Shown piece by piece: positions 1-6,961 of a stretch of 41,344 nucleotides of DNA (its first letter is position 1; the number at the start of each line of letters is the position of its first letter). The notes beneath the pieces are model-generated. The model was not told the DNA's origin. It made no database searches and saw only the letters and a program-made list of their open reading frames with translations. The DNA lies in assembly GCA_944325505.1 (NCBI GenBank), contig CALVAJ010000019.1, forward strand, positions 1 to 41,344, given 5' to 3'. The stretch comes from an uncultured Bacteroidales bacterium. Its GTDB lineage: Bacteria; Bacteroidota; Bacteroidia; Bacteroidales; UBA932. The position numbers were made by a program, and so were the translations under genes.

Positions 1-61
1 AGTCGGTACATTTCATTCTGATATACCCGGTACATTTGATAGTGATATGGGCGGTACATTT
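1..61. repeat. Three 24-bp-spaced CGGTACATTT repeats, probable end of an IS21-type element
   Basis: CGGTACATTT occurs at 4-13, 28-37 and 52-61, exactly 24 bp apart, and the two spacers share TGATAT. IS21-family elements are known to carry several short subterminal repeats at each end and to finish in TG...CA; here a CA lies about 11 bp after the last repeat (GTGCTGCA). No transposase is inside the window, so it would lie to the left of position 1. The rest of 62-192 holds no gene that I can support; it contains a hairpin at 87-109 (ATCAAC/GTTGAT with an inner GGA/TCC). A tandem binding site for a regulator is the alternative. Confidence 0.5.
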
Positions 62-192
62 AAAGTGCTGCAATCAATTCACTCGCATCAACGGAAAATC
101 CATGTTGATTTAGGGGATCATCTGCAAAAGGACGTGTTTTAAGGTATCAACGATTTCTTCACGGACAGCAGAATGTCATGCTAACGAATATT

Positions 193-222
193 TTTGGAAT
201 CGGGAAAAAGATTCTATATTTG
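193..222 (+). promoter_or_regulatory. Bacteroidota-type promoter upstream of the 365-763 gene
   Basis: A TTTG at 193-196 lies 18 bp before TATATTTG at 215-222, which matches the Bacteroidota -33 (TTTG/TTG) and -7 (TAnnTTTG) elements. Transcription would start near 227-230 and give a leader of about 135 nt before the gene at 365. Confidence 0.55.
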
Positions 223-240
223 CAGCAGAGCCGAAATAAG

Positions 241-289
241 ACAGCAATTCCGGATACCGGTAAAACGGTAATAGGGGATTGCTGTTTTT
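241..289 (+). terminator. Leader hairpin followed by T-run, terminator or attenuator
   Basis: ACAGCAAT (241-248) pairs with ATTGCTGT (278-285), and further pairs form inside (TACCG with CGGTA). The T-run 285-289 follows directly. It lies between the promoter at 193-222 and the start codon at 365, so it could attenuate that gene. It could also just stop read-through from the insertion element. Confidence 0.45.
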
Positions 290-364
290 CGTTGCAGAAA
301 GCAGATCCCAGTCATTATCCTTATCGGGCCGGATATCATTAATGTTCTTTAAATTATTGGTATT

Positions 365-763
365 ATGGTTACTGAAACAAAATTTGCACATTGCCCGGAT
401 GACGGGTCGGTGACAGTCGAAGGAAATCTGCTGGTGGAAATGGTGGCAGACTGCGAGAAGGATGCGCTCAAGACGCGGGATGTCCGGGAAAAGATCAAGT
501 GCTATCTCAGGATGGCCGACTTGTGCAGGTCAAATGATTTTGTCTTCACGGCATTCCTTCTCTGCCACAAAGCCTGGGATCTGGCCATCGACGATGATTA
601 TGAGCATCTGAGGATGAAGAACAAGGAGTTTGCCCTCACTGCTGCCGGAAAACTGAACGGTCTTGTGGAAAAGCTCCGGTCTGAAGACATGAAAGCGAAA
701 GATTTTGTCAGAGAGACGCTTGACTACTACCATGACATCTACTGCGTGCGCTATATCGATTGA
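365..763 (+). CDS. Hypothetical small helical protein (132 aa)
   Basis: I do not recognise this family. The product is a 132-residue soluble protein with no signal peptide or membrane segment. It is rich in charged helix-forming stretches (for example around residues 25-50 and 78-115) and ends in a Tyr/Asp-rich tail. Three cysteines lie in residues 30-66. The ATG at 365 follows an AT-rich stretch without a Shine-Dalgarno sequence, as is usual in Bacteroidota. It has its own promoter (193-222) and a leader with a hairpin. It stands alone between the IS-like end and a PepSY-like lipoprotein gene, so context gives no function. Codon use looks like that of neighbouring genes, so I take it as real. 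Confidence 0.6.
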   Translation: MVTETKFAHCPDDGSVTVEGNLLVEMVADCEKDALKTRDVREKIKCYLRMADLCRSNDFVFTAFLLCHKAWDLAIDDDYEHLRMKNKEFALTAAGKLNGLVEKLRSEDMKAKDFVRETLDYYHDIYCVRYID

Positions 764-876
764 CGGCAATTGATTCTGTACGGGTCACGGAAGAAATGCA
801 GCCATTGTTTGGATATACGTCCTCTTGCATAGATAACCAGTTTCTGCAGCTTCGGTTTTCTCGTAAAGGGCGTTGA

Positions 877-911
877 TTTCAGATTCTTTTCAGATTCGGC
901 ACGCAGCTTTG
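877..911 (+). promoter_or_regulatory. Direct-repeat operator plus -7 element before the PepSY-like lipoprotein
   Basis: TTTCAGATTC occurs at 877-886 and again at 888-897, an 11-bp period. Six bases later comes CAGCTTTG (904-911), one mismatch from TAnnTTTG. No good -33 element is present. The same arrangement stands before the paralogue at 22734-23177. An 11-bp direct repeat next to a weak promoter is the layout of many OmpR/PhoB-type activator sites, so this gene is probably switched on by a response regulator (inference). Confidence 0.55.
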
Positions 912-939
912 CACCGGAAAACATAAAAATGAGAATATT

Positions 940-1398
940 ATGATTACGGTGTTAAGAAAAAGTTTTTTGACTGTGGCGGCAATGGCCGGTATGCTTGCCG
1001 TATTTGCCGGATGCGATGACGAGAAGGAAATCAAGACAAAGGATCTGCCTGGAGCGGCGAGAGAATTTATCGCGCAGTATTTCCCTGATGAAAGTGTCCT
1101 TTATGCAGAAAAAGACAGGGACGACAAGACAGTGACATATAATGTCCGCCTGTCGGACGGAACGGAGGTAGAGTTCGATGAATCGGGTGAGTGGATCAGC
1201 GTAGACTGCAACCTTTCACCGGTTCCTGCCGGAATCGTTCCCGCTGCCATTTATACTCACTTGGAGTCTTATGTCCCTGAAGGAACGCAGATATTCAAAA
1301 TAGAGAAGATTTGGGGCGGATATGAAATCGAAATCCAGGACGGCAGGGATTTGATTTATGATGCCGAGGGGAATTTTGTCAGGGAGGATCGGGGATAG
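940..1398 (+). CDS. PepSY-like lipoprotein (PF11396 family)
   Basis: A 152-residue lipoprotein. Residues 1-25 form a signal peptide ending in the lipobox VFAGC (Cys25). The acidic residues right after it (DDEKE) resemble the surface-export signal of Bacteroidota lipoproteins, so it may face outward. The rest contains two PepSY-like halves: a helix of the type 'AxxFIxQYFP', then strands with 'VxLSDGTEVEFDESGEW', then a second helix/strand unit ending 'DAEGNF'. The family is small, periplasmic or surface-bound, and of unknown biochemical role. A clear paralogue without the lipobox lies at 22734-23177. Both genes share an 11-bp direct-repeat operator. The gene is monocistronic. Confidence 0.8.
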   Translation: MITVLRKSFLTVAAMAGMLAVFAGCDDEKEIKTKDLPGAAREFIAQYFPDESVLYAEKDRDDKTVTYNVRLSDGTEVEFDESGEWISVDCNLSPVPAGIVPAAIYTHLESYVPEGTQIFKIEKIWGGYEIEIQDGRDLIYDAEGNFVREDRG

Positions 1399-1409
1399 CC
1401 GTTTCTTCT

Positions 1410-1501
1410 GGCGGGCAGGTTGCTCCGCCTTCCTCCGGTCGGTCGAAATGACAATATGAGGGTCGTCTCCCGGAGAATCGCCGGCAGATTCCCTCCCCGC
1501 C
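1410..1501. repeat. Nested intergenic palindrome
   Basis: GGCGGG near 1410-1415 can pair with CCCGCC near 1496-1501. Inside it, CTCCGG (about 1434-1439) can pair with CCGGAG (about 1472-1477). The central part contains TCGAAATGACA, also found in an intergenic palindrome at 37369-37396. The gene-free stretch 1399-1886 consists of this structure, the terminator at 1568-1607 and the metX leader region. Confidence 0.35.
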
Positions 1502-1567
1502 CACAGCCAACCTTCCAAATGGACAAGCTGGCAAAGCATTCATTATCAACAATCCGGCACAACACTC

Positions 1568-1607
1568 ATTAGGACGGTCCCGTCGCGCAGAAGGGGGCCG
1601 TCCTAAT
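1568..1607. terminator. Strong intergenic hairpin, probable terminator
   Basis: ATTAGGACGG (1568-1577) pairs perfectly with CCGTCCTAAT (1598-1607), and a following T-CCC pairs with GGG-G. The stem is about 14 bp and is followed by an AT-rich stretch. It ends the transcript of the PepSY-like lipoprotein and insulates the metX promoter, which starts 30 bp later. Confidence 0.55.
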
Positions 1608-1636
1608 TAATGTATTCCATTAGTTGACGGAATCTC

Positions 1637-1666
1637 TTGCCTATATCCAAAAAATACTTAACTTTG
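1637..1666 (+). promoter_or_regulatory. metX operon promoter
   Basis: TTG at 1637-1639, a 19-bp spacer, then TAACTTTG at 1659-1666: a full match to the Bacteroidota -33/-7 promoter. Transcription should start about 1670-1675, just before the leader-peptide ATG at 1676 and some 215 nt before metX. Confidence 0.7.
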
Positions 1667-1675
1667 CATCCGTCT

Positions 1676-1726
1676 ATGAAAATGTCATCTTTCATATCAA
1701 TGATGTCAAAGCGAATGCATCGCTAA
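1676..1726 (+). CDS. Methionine-rich leader peptide of the metX-thrA-metY operon
   Basis: A 16-codon reading frame, MKMSSFISMMSKRMHR then TAA. Five of its 16 residues are methionine (positions 1, 3, 9, 10, 14), including a tandem pair at 1700-1705. It begins within about 10 nt of the -7 element and ends at 1724-1726, between two complementary segments of the following attenuator. It precedes methionine biosynthesis genes. This is how leader peptides of amino-acid attenuators are built (trpL, hisL and thrL are the known examples). Its start would be almost leaderless, which is a weak point. Confidence 0.6.
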   Translation: MKMSSFISMMSKRMHR

Positions 1727-1778
1727 GATGCATCGGTTTTCTATTGCCGGGAGGTGTGCGGGATGCCCACTCCGGTTT
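1715..1778 (+). promoter_or_regulatory. Putative methionine-responsive transcription attenuator
   Basis: Segment 1 (ATGCATC, 1715-1721, overlapping the last Met codon of the leader peptide) pairs with segment 2 (GATGCAT, 1727-1733); the peptide stop codon is in the loop. Segments 3 and 4 form a GC-rich hairpin (CCGG 1747-1750 with CCGG 1772-1775, inner GGTG/CACT and GC/GC) followed by TTT. Segment 2 can instead pair with segment 3 (TCGG 1733-1736 with CCGG 1747-1750, or GCATC 1730-1734 with GATGC 1762-1766). A ribosome stalled at Met codons would cover segment 1 and favour the antiterminator. A ribosome at the stop codon would cover segment 2 and let the terminator form. The 2:3 pairing is short, so the mechanism is inferred. 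Confidence 0.5.
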
Positions 1779-1886
1779 CCCAAGACAGAAAGACAATAAT
1801 CAGAAAAATAAACAAGTCCTGACGGATGCTGTGCATAGAACCTGATCTGTGTTCCGGTGCAGACGGCGGGACGCGAATTATGAAAA

Positions 1887-2972
1887 ATGACAAGAAAAGA
1901 ATTCGATTATGACCGTCCGTTCCAGTGCGAGGCTGGCGGGGTCATTGAACATCTTAAGGTAGTTTACCATATTTCAGAGGGATATTTCAAGAACGGGGTA
2001 TCTGATCCGGAGGCCATCAGGGCATTGGCCCATGATGCGGCAGGCAAGAAAAAAGTAGTATGGATAACTCATGCGCTGACGGCCAATTCGGACCCTTCCG
2101 ACTGGTGGCCGGAACTTGTCGGCCCCGGTAAGTTTTTCGATACCGGGAAATATATAGTCATCTGTGCCAATATGCTGGGGTCTGCCTACGGATCTTCCGG
2201 GCCGGCCTCTCCGAAACCAGATACGGTGACACCGGACAATCCGGACGGACGGCCGTATTATTTCAGTTTCCCCAAGGTCACTGTCCGTGATATCGTAAAT
2301 GCGGAAATTCTTCTGCGCAGGCATCTGGAAATAGAAAAGATAGATCTTATAGTAGGAGGCTCCATCGGCGGGTTCCAGGCTCTCGAGTGGGCGATAATGG
2401 AGCCGGATGTCATAAAGACGGCAGCTTTCATAGCCTGCGGCTCGCGCGTGACCCCGTGGCTTACCGCGCACAATGAGTCGCAGAGGATGGCTCTGGAGGC
2501 TGACTCTACATTCCGCGCATGCGGAAGCCTGAAAGGCGGGGAGGCAGGACTGAAGGCAGCCCGTGCCATGGCCCTGATTTCATACAGAAGCTACGAAGGC
2601 TACAATGCTACCCAGTCTGAACAGGACACGGATACTCTCTTTGCCGACAGGGCGGCCTCATACGAAAGATATCAGGGAAAGAAACTGGCGGACAGATTCG
2701 ATGCCTACTCATACTGGTATCTTACTTATTCTGTGGACAGCCACAATGTCGGACGCGGCAGAGGGGGCGTCCGGGAGGCTCTCGGAACCATAAAGGCCAG
2801 AAGCATAGTGATAGGTATCGACAGCGATGACCTTTTCCCTGTAGAGGAGCAGAGGTTCATAGCGGAGAGTATCCCCGGCGCAGAATATCATGAAATCACG
2901 TCTAAATTCGGCCATGACGGTTTTCTTCTGGAGTATGGCCAGATATCGGAAATATTGAAAAAAGAGATATAA
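1887..2972 (+). CDS. metX: Homoserine O-acetyltransferase
   Basis: Transfers an acetyl group from acetyl-CoA to homoserine, the committed step to methionine by direct sulfhydrylation (family knowledge; succinyl specificity cannot be excluded from sequence alone). The 361-residue alpha/beta-hydrolase has the nucleophile elbow GGSIGG with Ser159, the oxyanion-region motif NMLGSAYGSSGP (residues 95-106), Asp314 in SDDLFP and His343 in FGHDGF, so the catalytic triad is complete. The ATG at 1887 fits the family N-terminus; an out-of-frame ATG at 1880 overlaps it. thrA starts 3 nt after the stop, and metY follows, so the three form one operon behind the leader at 1676-1778. Cytoplasmic. Confidence 0.93.
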   Translation: MTRKEFDYDRPFQCEAGGVIEHLKVVYHISEGYFKNGVSDPEAIRALAHDAAGKKKVVWITHALTANSDPSDWWPELVGPGKFFDTGKYIVICANMLGSAYGSSGPASPKPDTVTPDNPDGRPYYFSFPKVTVRDIVNAEILLRRHLEIEKIDLIVGGSIGGFQALEWAIMEPDVIKTAAFIACGSRVTPWLTAHNESQRMALEADSTFRACGSLKGGEAGLKAARAMALISYRSYEGYNATQSEQDTDTLFADRAASYERYQGKKLADRFDAYSYWYLTYSVDSHNVGRGRGGVREALGTIKARSIVIGIDSDDLFPVEEQRFIAESIPGAEYHEITSKFGHDGFLLEYGQISEILKKEI

Positions 2973-2975
2973 CAT

Positions 2976-5438
2976 ATGCAAGTACTTAAATTCGGCGGCA
3001 CATCAGTCGCCAATTCGGCCAATATGGCCAGAGTCGTAGATATAGTATCCAAGGCGGTCGATCGTGACCGGACTATTCTGGTCTGTTCTGCAATAAGCGG
3101 ATTTACGGATGCTTTAATAAGGACCGGCAATCTGGCTGCAAAACGGGATGACGACTATCGCTCCATTATCGATGAATATCAGAAAAAGCACCATGCCATC
3201 ATAAAGGAGCTGCTTCCTTTGGAAAAACATGAGGAAAGCCTGGAGGTATGCGACGGGATATTCGATTCCCTAAGGAGTATCGCCCAGGGAGTGTATCTGC
3301 TGGGGGAACTGAGCGAGGCGAGCCTGGATGCGATCCAGGGTTGCGGAGAACTGGTTTCGACCAGGATAATCGCCACCAAACTGGCGTCGATCGGCATCGC
3401 CACCAAGTGGATAGACTCAAGGTCGGTGATAAAGACACAGAAAAGGGACGGAGTCAATGTGGTCGATATAGCACAGACCAACGCCAATGTGGCCAATATG
3501 CTTGAAAACAACCCTATAACATCTCTTTTCGTCCTGCCGGGCTTTATCGCTTCGGACGACCAGGGGCGTACTACCACTCTCGGCCGCGGCGGGTCGGACT
3601 ATACGGCTTCGCTTCTGGCGGTAGGGTGCAACGCCCGTATCCTTGAAATCTGGACTGATGTACCGGGGATGATGACAGCCAATCCGAAGATTGTCCCGGG
3701 GGTCAGGACCATCAGCAACATTTCATACCGTGCGGCCCTGGAACTTTCGCATTTCGGCGCCAAAGTGATCTATCCTCCGACAATCCAGCCTGTCGTTTCT
3801 GAAGGTATCCCTATTTACGTGAAGAATACCTTCGATCCCGAGGCTCCTGGAACTCTGATAGAGAAGAATCCTCCCAGGGGCAAGGAAAAACTCATCGGCA
3901 TATCCAATTCGGACAATATCGCCCTGCTGTCCCTCGAAGGGAGCGGCATGGTCGGTATCCCCGGCTTCTCAAGCCGTCTTTTCGACACTCTCAGCCGCAG
4001 CGGCATCAATATAATCCTCATCACACAGGCTTCCTCGGTGCATACGATGTGTATTGCGGTATCCGAGAAAGATGCCGACAGGGCGAAAGCCGCAGCCGAT
4101 GCCAGGTTCGCCTATGAAATTTCCATCGGAAAACTGAATCCTCTGAAAGTGGAGAAAGGCTTCTCCATAGTCTGCCTCGTGGGAGATGATATCCTCAACC
4201 AGTGCGGCACTACCGGACGTATGCTCGCGGCTCTGGGCAGGCACAGCGTTTCTATACGGGCTACCGCGCAGGGCTCTTCCGAAAGGAACATATCCGTGAT
4301 AGTGCATTCGGAGGATGTAAACAGGGCGATACGTTACATCCACGATGAATTTTTCGGCAGGACCGCAGTCAAGGATGTCAATCTGTTCGTTGCCGGATAC
4401 GGTACCGTAGGAAAGGCTCTTGTCGATATCATTGCCCGCAACGGGGATCAAATAGCGGCCCGCACCGGGAAGCGCCTCCGGGTGACGGGTCTTTCGAACA
4501 GCCGCAAATATGTCCTGAACACTGACGGACTTCCTCTCGACAATATACAGGCTCTGCTCGATGGCGGAGAGAGTGCCGCGGATGAAGCCTATTTCGAGGC
4601 CCTCGCAAACACTTCCCTTGAAAATTCCGTTTTCGTGGACTGTACTGCAAGTTCGGACATCGCATACAAGTACATGAATCTTTTCAGACACGGCTATTCG
4701 GTAGTGGCCTGCAACAAGATAACATTCTCCTCACCGTATTCCCAGTACCGGGCTCTCAAGCGTTCGGCACTCGAGAACGGGGCTTCACTCAAATACGAGA
4801 CGACCGTCGGGGCCGCCCTGCCTATTCTGGAGTCCATTTCCAGAAGCGTCAACAGCGGGGACGAAATCCATCGGATAGAGGCTGTGCTTTCAGGTACCCT
4901 GAATTACATTTTCAGCACTTATGACGGAGGAAAGACAGCTACATTTGCGGAAATAGTGCGCAAGGCGCACGATGCCGGCTACACCGAACCGGATCCGCGT
5001 CTGGACCTGAGCGGGCGCGACGTACTCCGCAAGCTCCTGATCCTTTCCAGAGAGGCGGGAGTCGGAATCGACGAGAAGGATGTGGAAATATGCCCTATTC
5101 TCGGACCTGAGTTCTTCGAGGGTAAAGTGGATGCCTTTTACAGGAAACTCGAGGAAAATGAAGCCGCTTTCGCGGCACAATACGAGGCTGCTGCGTCGCA
5201 AGGCCTGAGGCAGCGGTTCATCGCCTCTCTGGTGAAAGACGCATCGTCGCCGTTCGGTTATAAGGCGAAAATGGCTCTGGAGAATGTCGGGCCGGAGCAT
5301 CCTCTTTACAATCTCTGCGGAACGGACAATGCGGCAATCATCAGTACCGATTTCTATCCTTCTCCGCTGGTGATCCAGGGTGCAGGAGCCGGGGCTTATC
5401 AGACCGCCTCGGGTGTTCTGAACGATATATTGGTCTGA
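2976..5438 (+). CDS. thrA: Bifunctional aspartokinase/homoserine dehydrogenase
   Basis: Phosphorylates aspartate and, with its second half, reduces aspartate semialdehyde to homoserine. The protein has 820 residues, the usual length of ThrA/MetL fusions. The kinase part starts with KFGGTS (residues 5-10) and contains the GRGGSDYTA motif (204-211). ACT regulatory domains occupy about 310-460. The dehydrogenase part starts with the NAD(P) motif GYGTVG (474-479) and includes SGTLNYIF and the catalytic-region motif EPDPRLDLSGRDVLRK. It lies 3 nt after metX and 30 nt before metY, so homoserine is made next to the enzymes that use it. The ACT domains suggest feedback by threonine or another end product. 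The sequence alone does not tell which amino acid inhibits. Confidence 0.95.
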   Translation: MQVLKFGGTSVANSANMARVVDIVSKAVDRDRTILVCSAISGFTDALIRTGNLAAKRDDDYRSIIDEYQKKHHAIIKELLPLEKHEESLEVCDGIFDSLRSIAQGVYLLGELSEASLDAIQGCGELVSTRIIATKLASIGIATKWIDSRSVIKTQKRDGVNVVDIAQTNANVANMLENNPITSLFVLPGFIASDDQGRTTTLGRGGSDYTASLLAVGCNARILEIWTDVPGMMTANPKIVPGVRTISNISYRAALELSHFGAKVIYPPTIQPVVSEGIPIYVKNTFDPEAPGTLIEKNPPRGKEKLIGISNSDNIALLSLEGSGMVGIPGFSSRLFDTLSRSGINIILITQASSVHTMCIAVSEKDADRAKAAADARFAYEISIGKLNPLKVEKGFSIVCLVGDDILNQCGTTGRMLAALGRHSVSIRATAQGSSERNISVIVHSEDVNRAIRYIHDEFFGRTAVKDVNLFVAGYGTVGKALVDIIARNGDQIAARTGKRLRVTGLSNSRKYVLNTDGLPLDNIQALLDGGESAADEAYFEALANTSLENSVFVDCTASSDIAYKYMNLFRHGYSVVACNKITFSSPYSQYRALKRSALENGASLKYETTVGAALPILESISRSVNSGDEIHRIEAVLSGTLNYIFSTYDGGKTATFAEIVRKAHDAGYTEPDPRLDLSGRDVLRKLLILSREAGVGIDEKDVEICPILGPEFFEGKVDAFYRKLEENEAAFAAQYEAAASQGLRQRFIASLVKDASSPFGYKAKMALENVGPEHPLYNLCGTDNAAIISTDFYPSPLVIQGAGAGAYQTASGVLNDILV

Positions 5439-5468
5439 AACAGGAACTTAATAAATAAATTAAATACA

Positions 5469-6752
5469 ATGAGCGAAAAAAGAGACTATAGGTTCGAGAC
5501 CCTGCAGGTCAGGGCCGGACAGGAAATCGACCCGCAGTCGAAAGGTACGGCGGTTCCTATCTATCAGAGTACGGCATACGTATTCGACAATATGCAGTAC
5601 GGGGTGGACCTTTTCACCCTCAGCAAACCGGGAAACATCTATACCCGTATCACGAATACGACTACCGAAGTGTTCGAGAAAAGGATGGCTGCCCTTGAGA
5701 ACGGAGTGGCGGCTACTGCTACCGCTTCAGGACAGTCTTCAGTGCTGCTGAGTATCCTGAATGTGGCAGGGATGGGTGAGAACATCGTGGCTTCTCCGTT
5801 CCTTTACGGAGGCACTTTCACCATGTTCGCCATTACGCTCAGGGACATGGGCATCCAGGTGAGGTTTGCCAAGAGTGATAAGGTTGAGGATCTGGAGGCT
5901 CTGGTCGATGAAAAGACCAAAGCCATATTCGTGGAGAATCTGGCCAACCCGGCTTTCAGTATACCTGATTTCGAGCCGATAGTTGATATGGCCCGTCGGC
6001 ACGGCATCTGCGTTTTCGTAGACAATACATTCGGTATCGGCGGATATCTTTTCCGGGCCTCCGACTGGGGAGTGAACGTCAGCATACATTCGGCGACCAA
6101 ATGGATATGCGGGCACGGGACAGCGCTCGGCGGCGTGGTCGTGGACAACGGCAACTTCGAGTGGACTCCCGAGAAATATCCTCTGCTTGCCGCTCCGTCG
6201 GAGAGTTACCACGGAGTGGTGTACACGGAAGTATTCGGCAAAGGGGCTTTTGCCGGGCGTATCCGCGTGGACGGACTGCGCAACCTCGGTCCGGCACCTT
6301 CGCCGTTCAACTCGTTCCTGATGCTCCAGGGGCTGGAGACCCTGTCCCTGCGCGGGCAGAGATGCTGTGACAATACCCTTGCCGTGGCGCAGTTCCTGGA
6401 GAAACATCCGGCAGTGGAGAGTGTCAATTATCCGGGACTCGAAAGCAACCCTTATCATGAACTGGGCAAGAAGTATCTGAAGCACGGATTCGGCGGCGTG
6501 CTGACCTTCAGAGTGAAAGGAGGATTCGACGGTGCTGCCGCCCTGGTGGATAAACTGGAACTGATCCTGCATGTGGGAAGCGTCGGGGACGCCAAGTCGC
6601 TTATCGTCCATCCGGCTTCCACTACGCATTCCCAGCTCAGTCCTGAGGAACAGGTCGCAGCCGGAGTATATCCGAACCAGCTCCGTCTCTCGGTCGGGAT
6701 CGAGAATGTTGACGACCTCATCTACGACCTCAAGACCGCCCTGGAGAAATAG
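5469..6752 (+). CDS. metY: O-acetylhomoserine sulfhydrylase (Cys/Met metabolism PLP enzyme)
   Basis: A 427-residue PLP enzyme of the cystathionine-synthase/sulfhydrylase family. The PLP lysine is Lys211 in SIHSATKW; YTR (58-60) binds cofactor phosphate in the neighbouring subunit; VDNTFG (184-189) is the segment that contacts the PLP ring. The length of about 427 and the GTALGG segment fit O-acetylhomoserine aminocarboxypropyltransferase better than the shorter cystathionine gamma-synthases. It would convert O-acetylhomoserine plus sulfide to homocysteine. It follows metX and thrA in one operon, which supports this substrate. Cytoplasmic. A cystathionine-forming activity is the alternative. 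Confidence 0.88.
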   Translation: MSEKRDYRFETLQVRAGQEIDPQSKGTAVPIYQSTAYVFDNMQYGVDLFTLSKPGNIYTRITNTTTEVFEKRMAALENGVAATATASGQSSVLLSILNVAGMGENIVASPFLYGGTFTMFAITLRDMGIQVRFAKSDKVEDLEALVDEKTKAIFVENLANPAFSIPDFEPIVDMARRHGICVFVDNTFGIGGYLFRASDWGVNVSIHSATKWICGHGTALGGVVVDNGNFEWTPEKYPLLAAPSESYHGVVYTEVFGKGAFAGRIRVDGLRNLGPAPSPFNSFLMLQGLETLSLRGQRCCDNTLAVAQFLEKHPAVESVNYPGLESNPYHELGKKYLKHGFGGVLTFRVKGGFDGAAALVDKLELILHVGSVGDAKSLIVHPASTTHSQLSPEEQVAAGVYPNQLRLSVGIENVDDLIYDLKTALEK

Positions 6753-6761
6753 TCTTGCCGT

Positions 6762-6868
6762 ATGCCCCGAGGGGCTGTCACCGTAAGGTGACTGGGGGTA
6801 GAGGGCGGTAGACAGGGGTTTCCAGACCTCCGAAAACTAGGGAAAAGTCGGTCTGATAACCCCTGTCT
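6762..6868. other. Structured intergenic region between metY and asd
   Basis: Three adjacent hairpins fill this stretch. GCCC/GGGC lies near 6764-6775. GTCACC/GGTGAC (6777-6792) is closed by a GTAA tetraloop. A long hairpin at 6810-6868 pairs AGACAGGGGTT (6810-6820) with AACCCCTGTCT (6858-6868), and inside it CAGACC (6823-6828) with GGTCTG (6850-6855). No T-run follows, so it is not a standard intrinsic terminator. It could be an mRNA processing or stability element, a small RNA or a palindromic repeat. From 6869 to 6961 I see only an AT-rich region before asd and no clear promoter. Confidence 0.45.
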
Positions 6869-6961
6869 GCCTGACGCAAAGTGAAGGTAAACCGGTCAAA
6901 GAATTGAAGTCCGTCAAACCCCAGACAAGCAACAAAATAGTATTAAAGTAAATATAAAATC

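Noticed and set aside
176-391. 71-codon minus-strand frame across the first promoter
   Set aside because: It overlaps the promoter, the hairpin leader and the start of the 365-763 gene; no domain or promoter of its own.
1624-1845. 73-codon frame starting with TTG in the metX leader
   Set aside because: It starts before the -7 element, has no recognisable domains, and overlaps the promoter and hairpins; the short Met-rich frame fits the context.
1667-1886. SAM riboswitch upstream of metX
   Set aside because: The conserved SAM-I core (GAUGAAACC...GGCAACC and the later GGUGC) is absent, and I see no SAM-II-like pattern. The Met-rich leader ORF explains the region better.
5739-6629. Long minus-strand frame (296 codons) opposite metY
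   Set aside because: It lies entirely inside a clear PLP-enzyme gene and its product shows no domain; a shadow frame caused by codon bias.
6762-6791. Short ORF MPRGAVTVR in the metY-asd gap as a leader peptide
   Set aside because: Only one Thr and one Met, no promoter before it, and it merely runs through the tetraloop hairpin.
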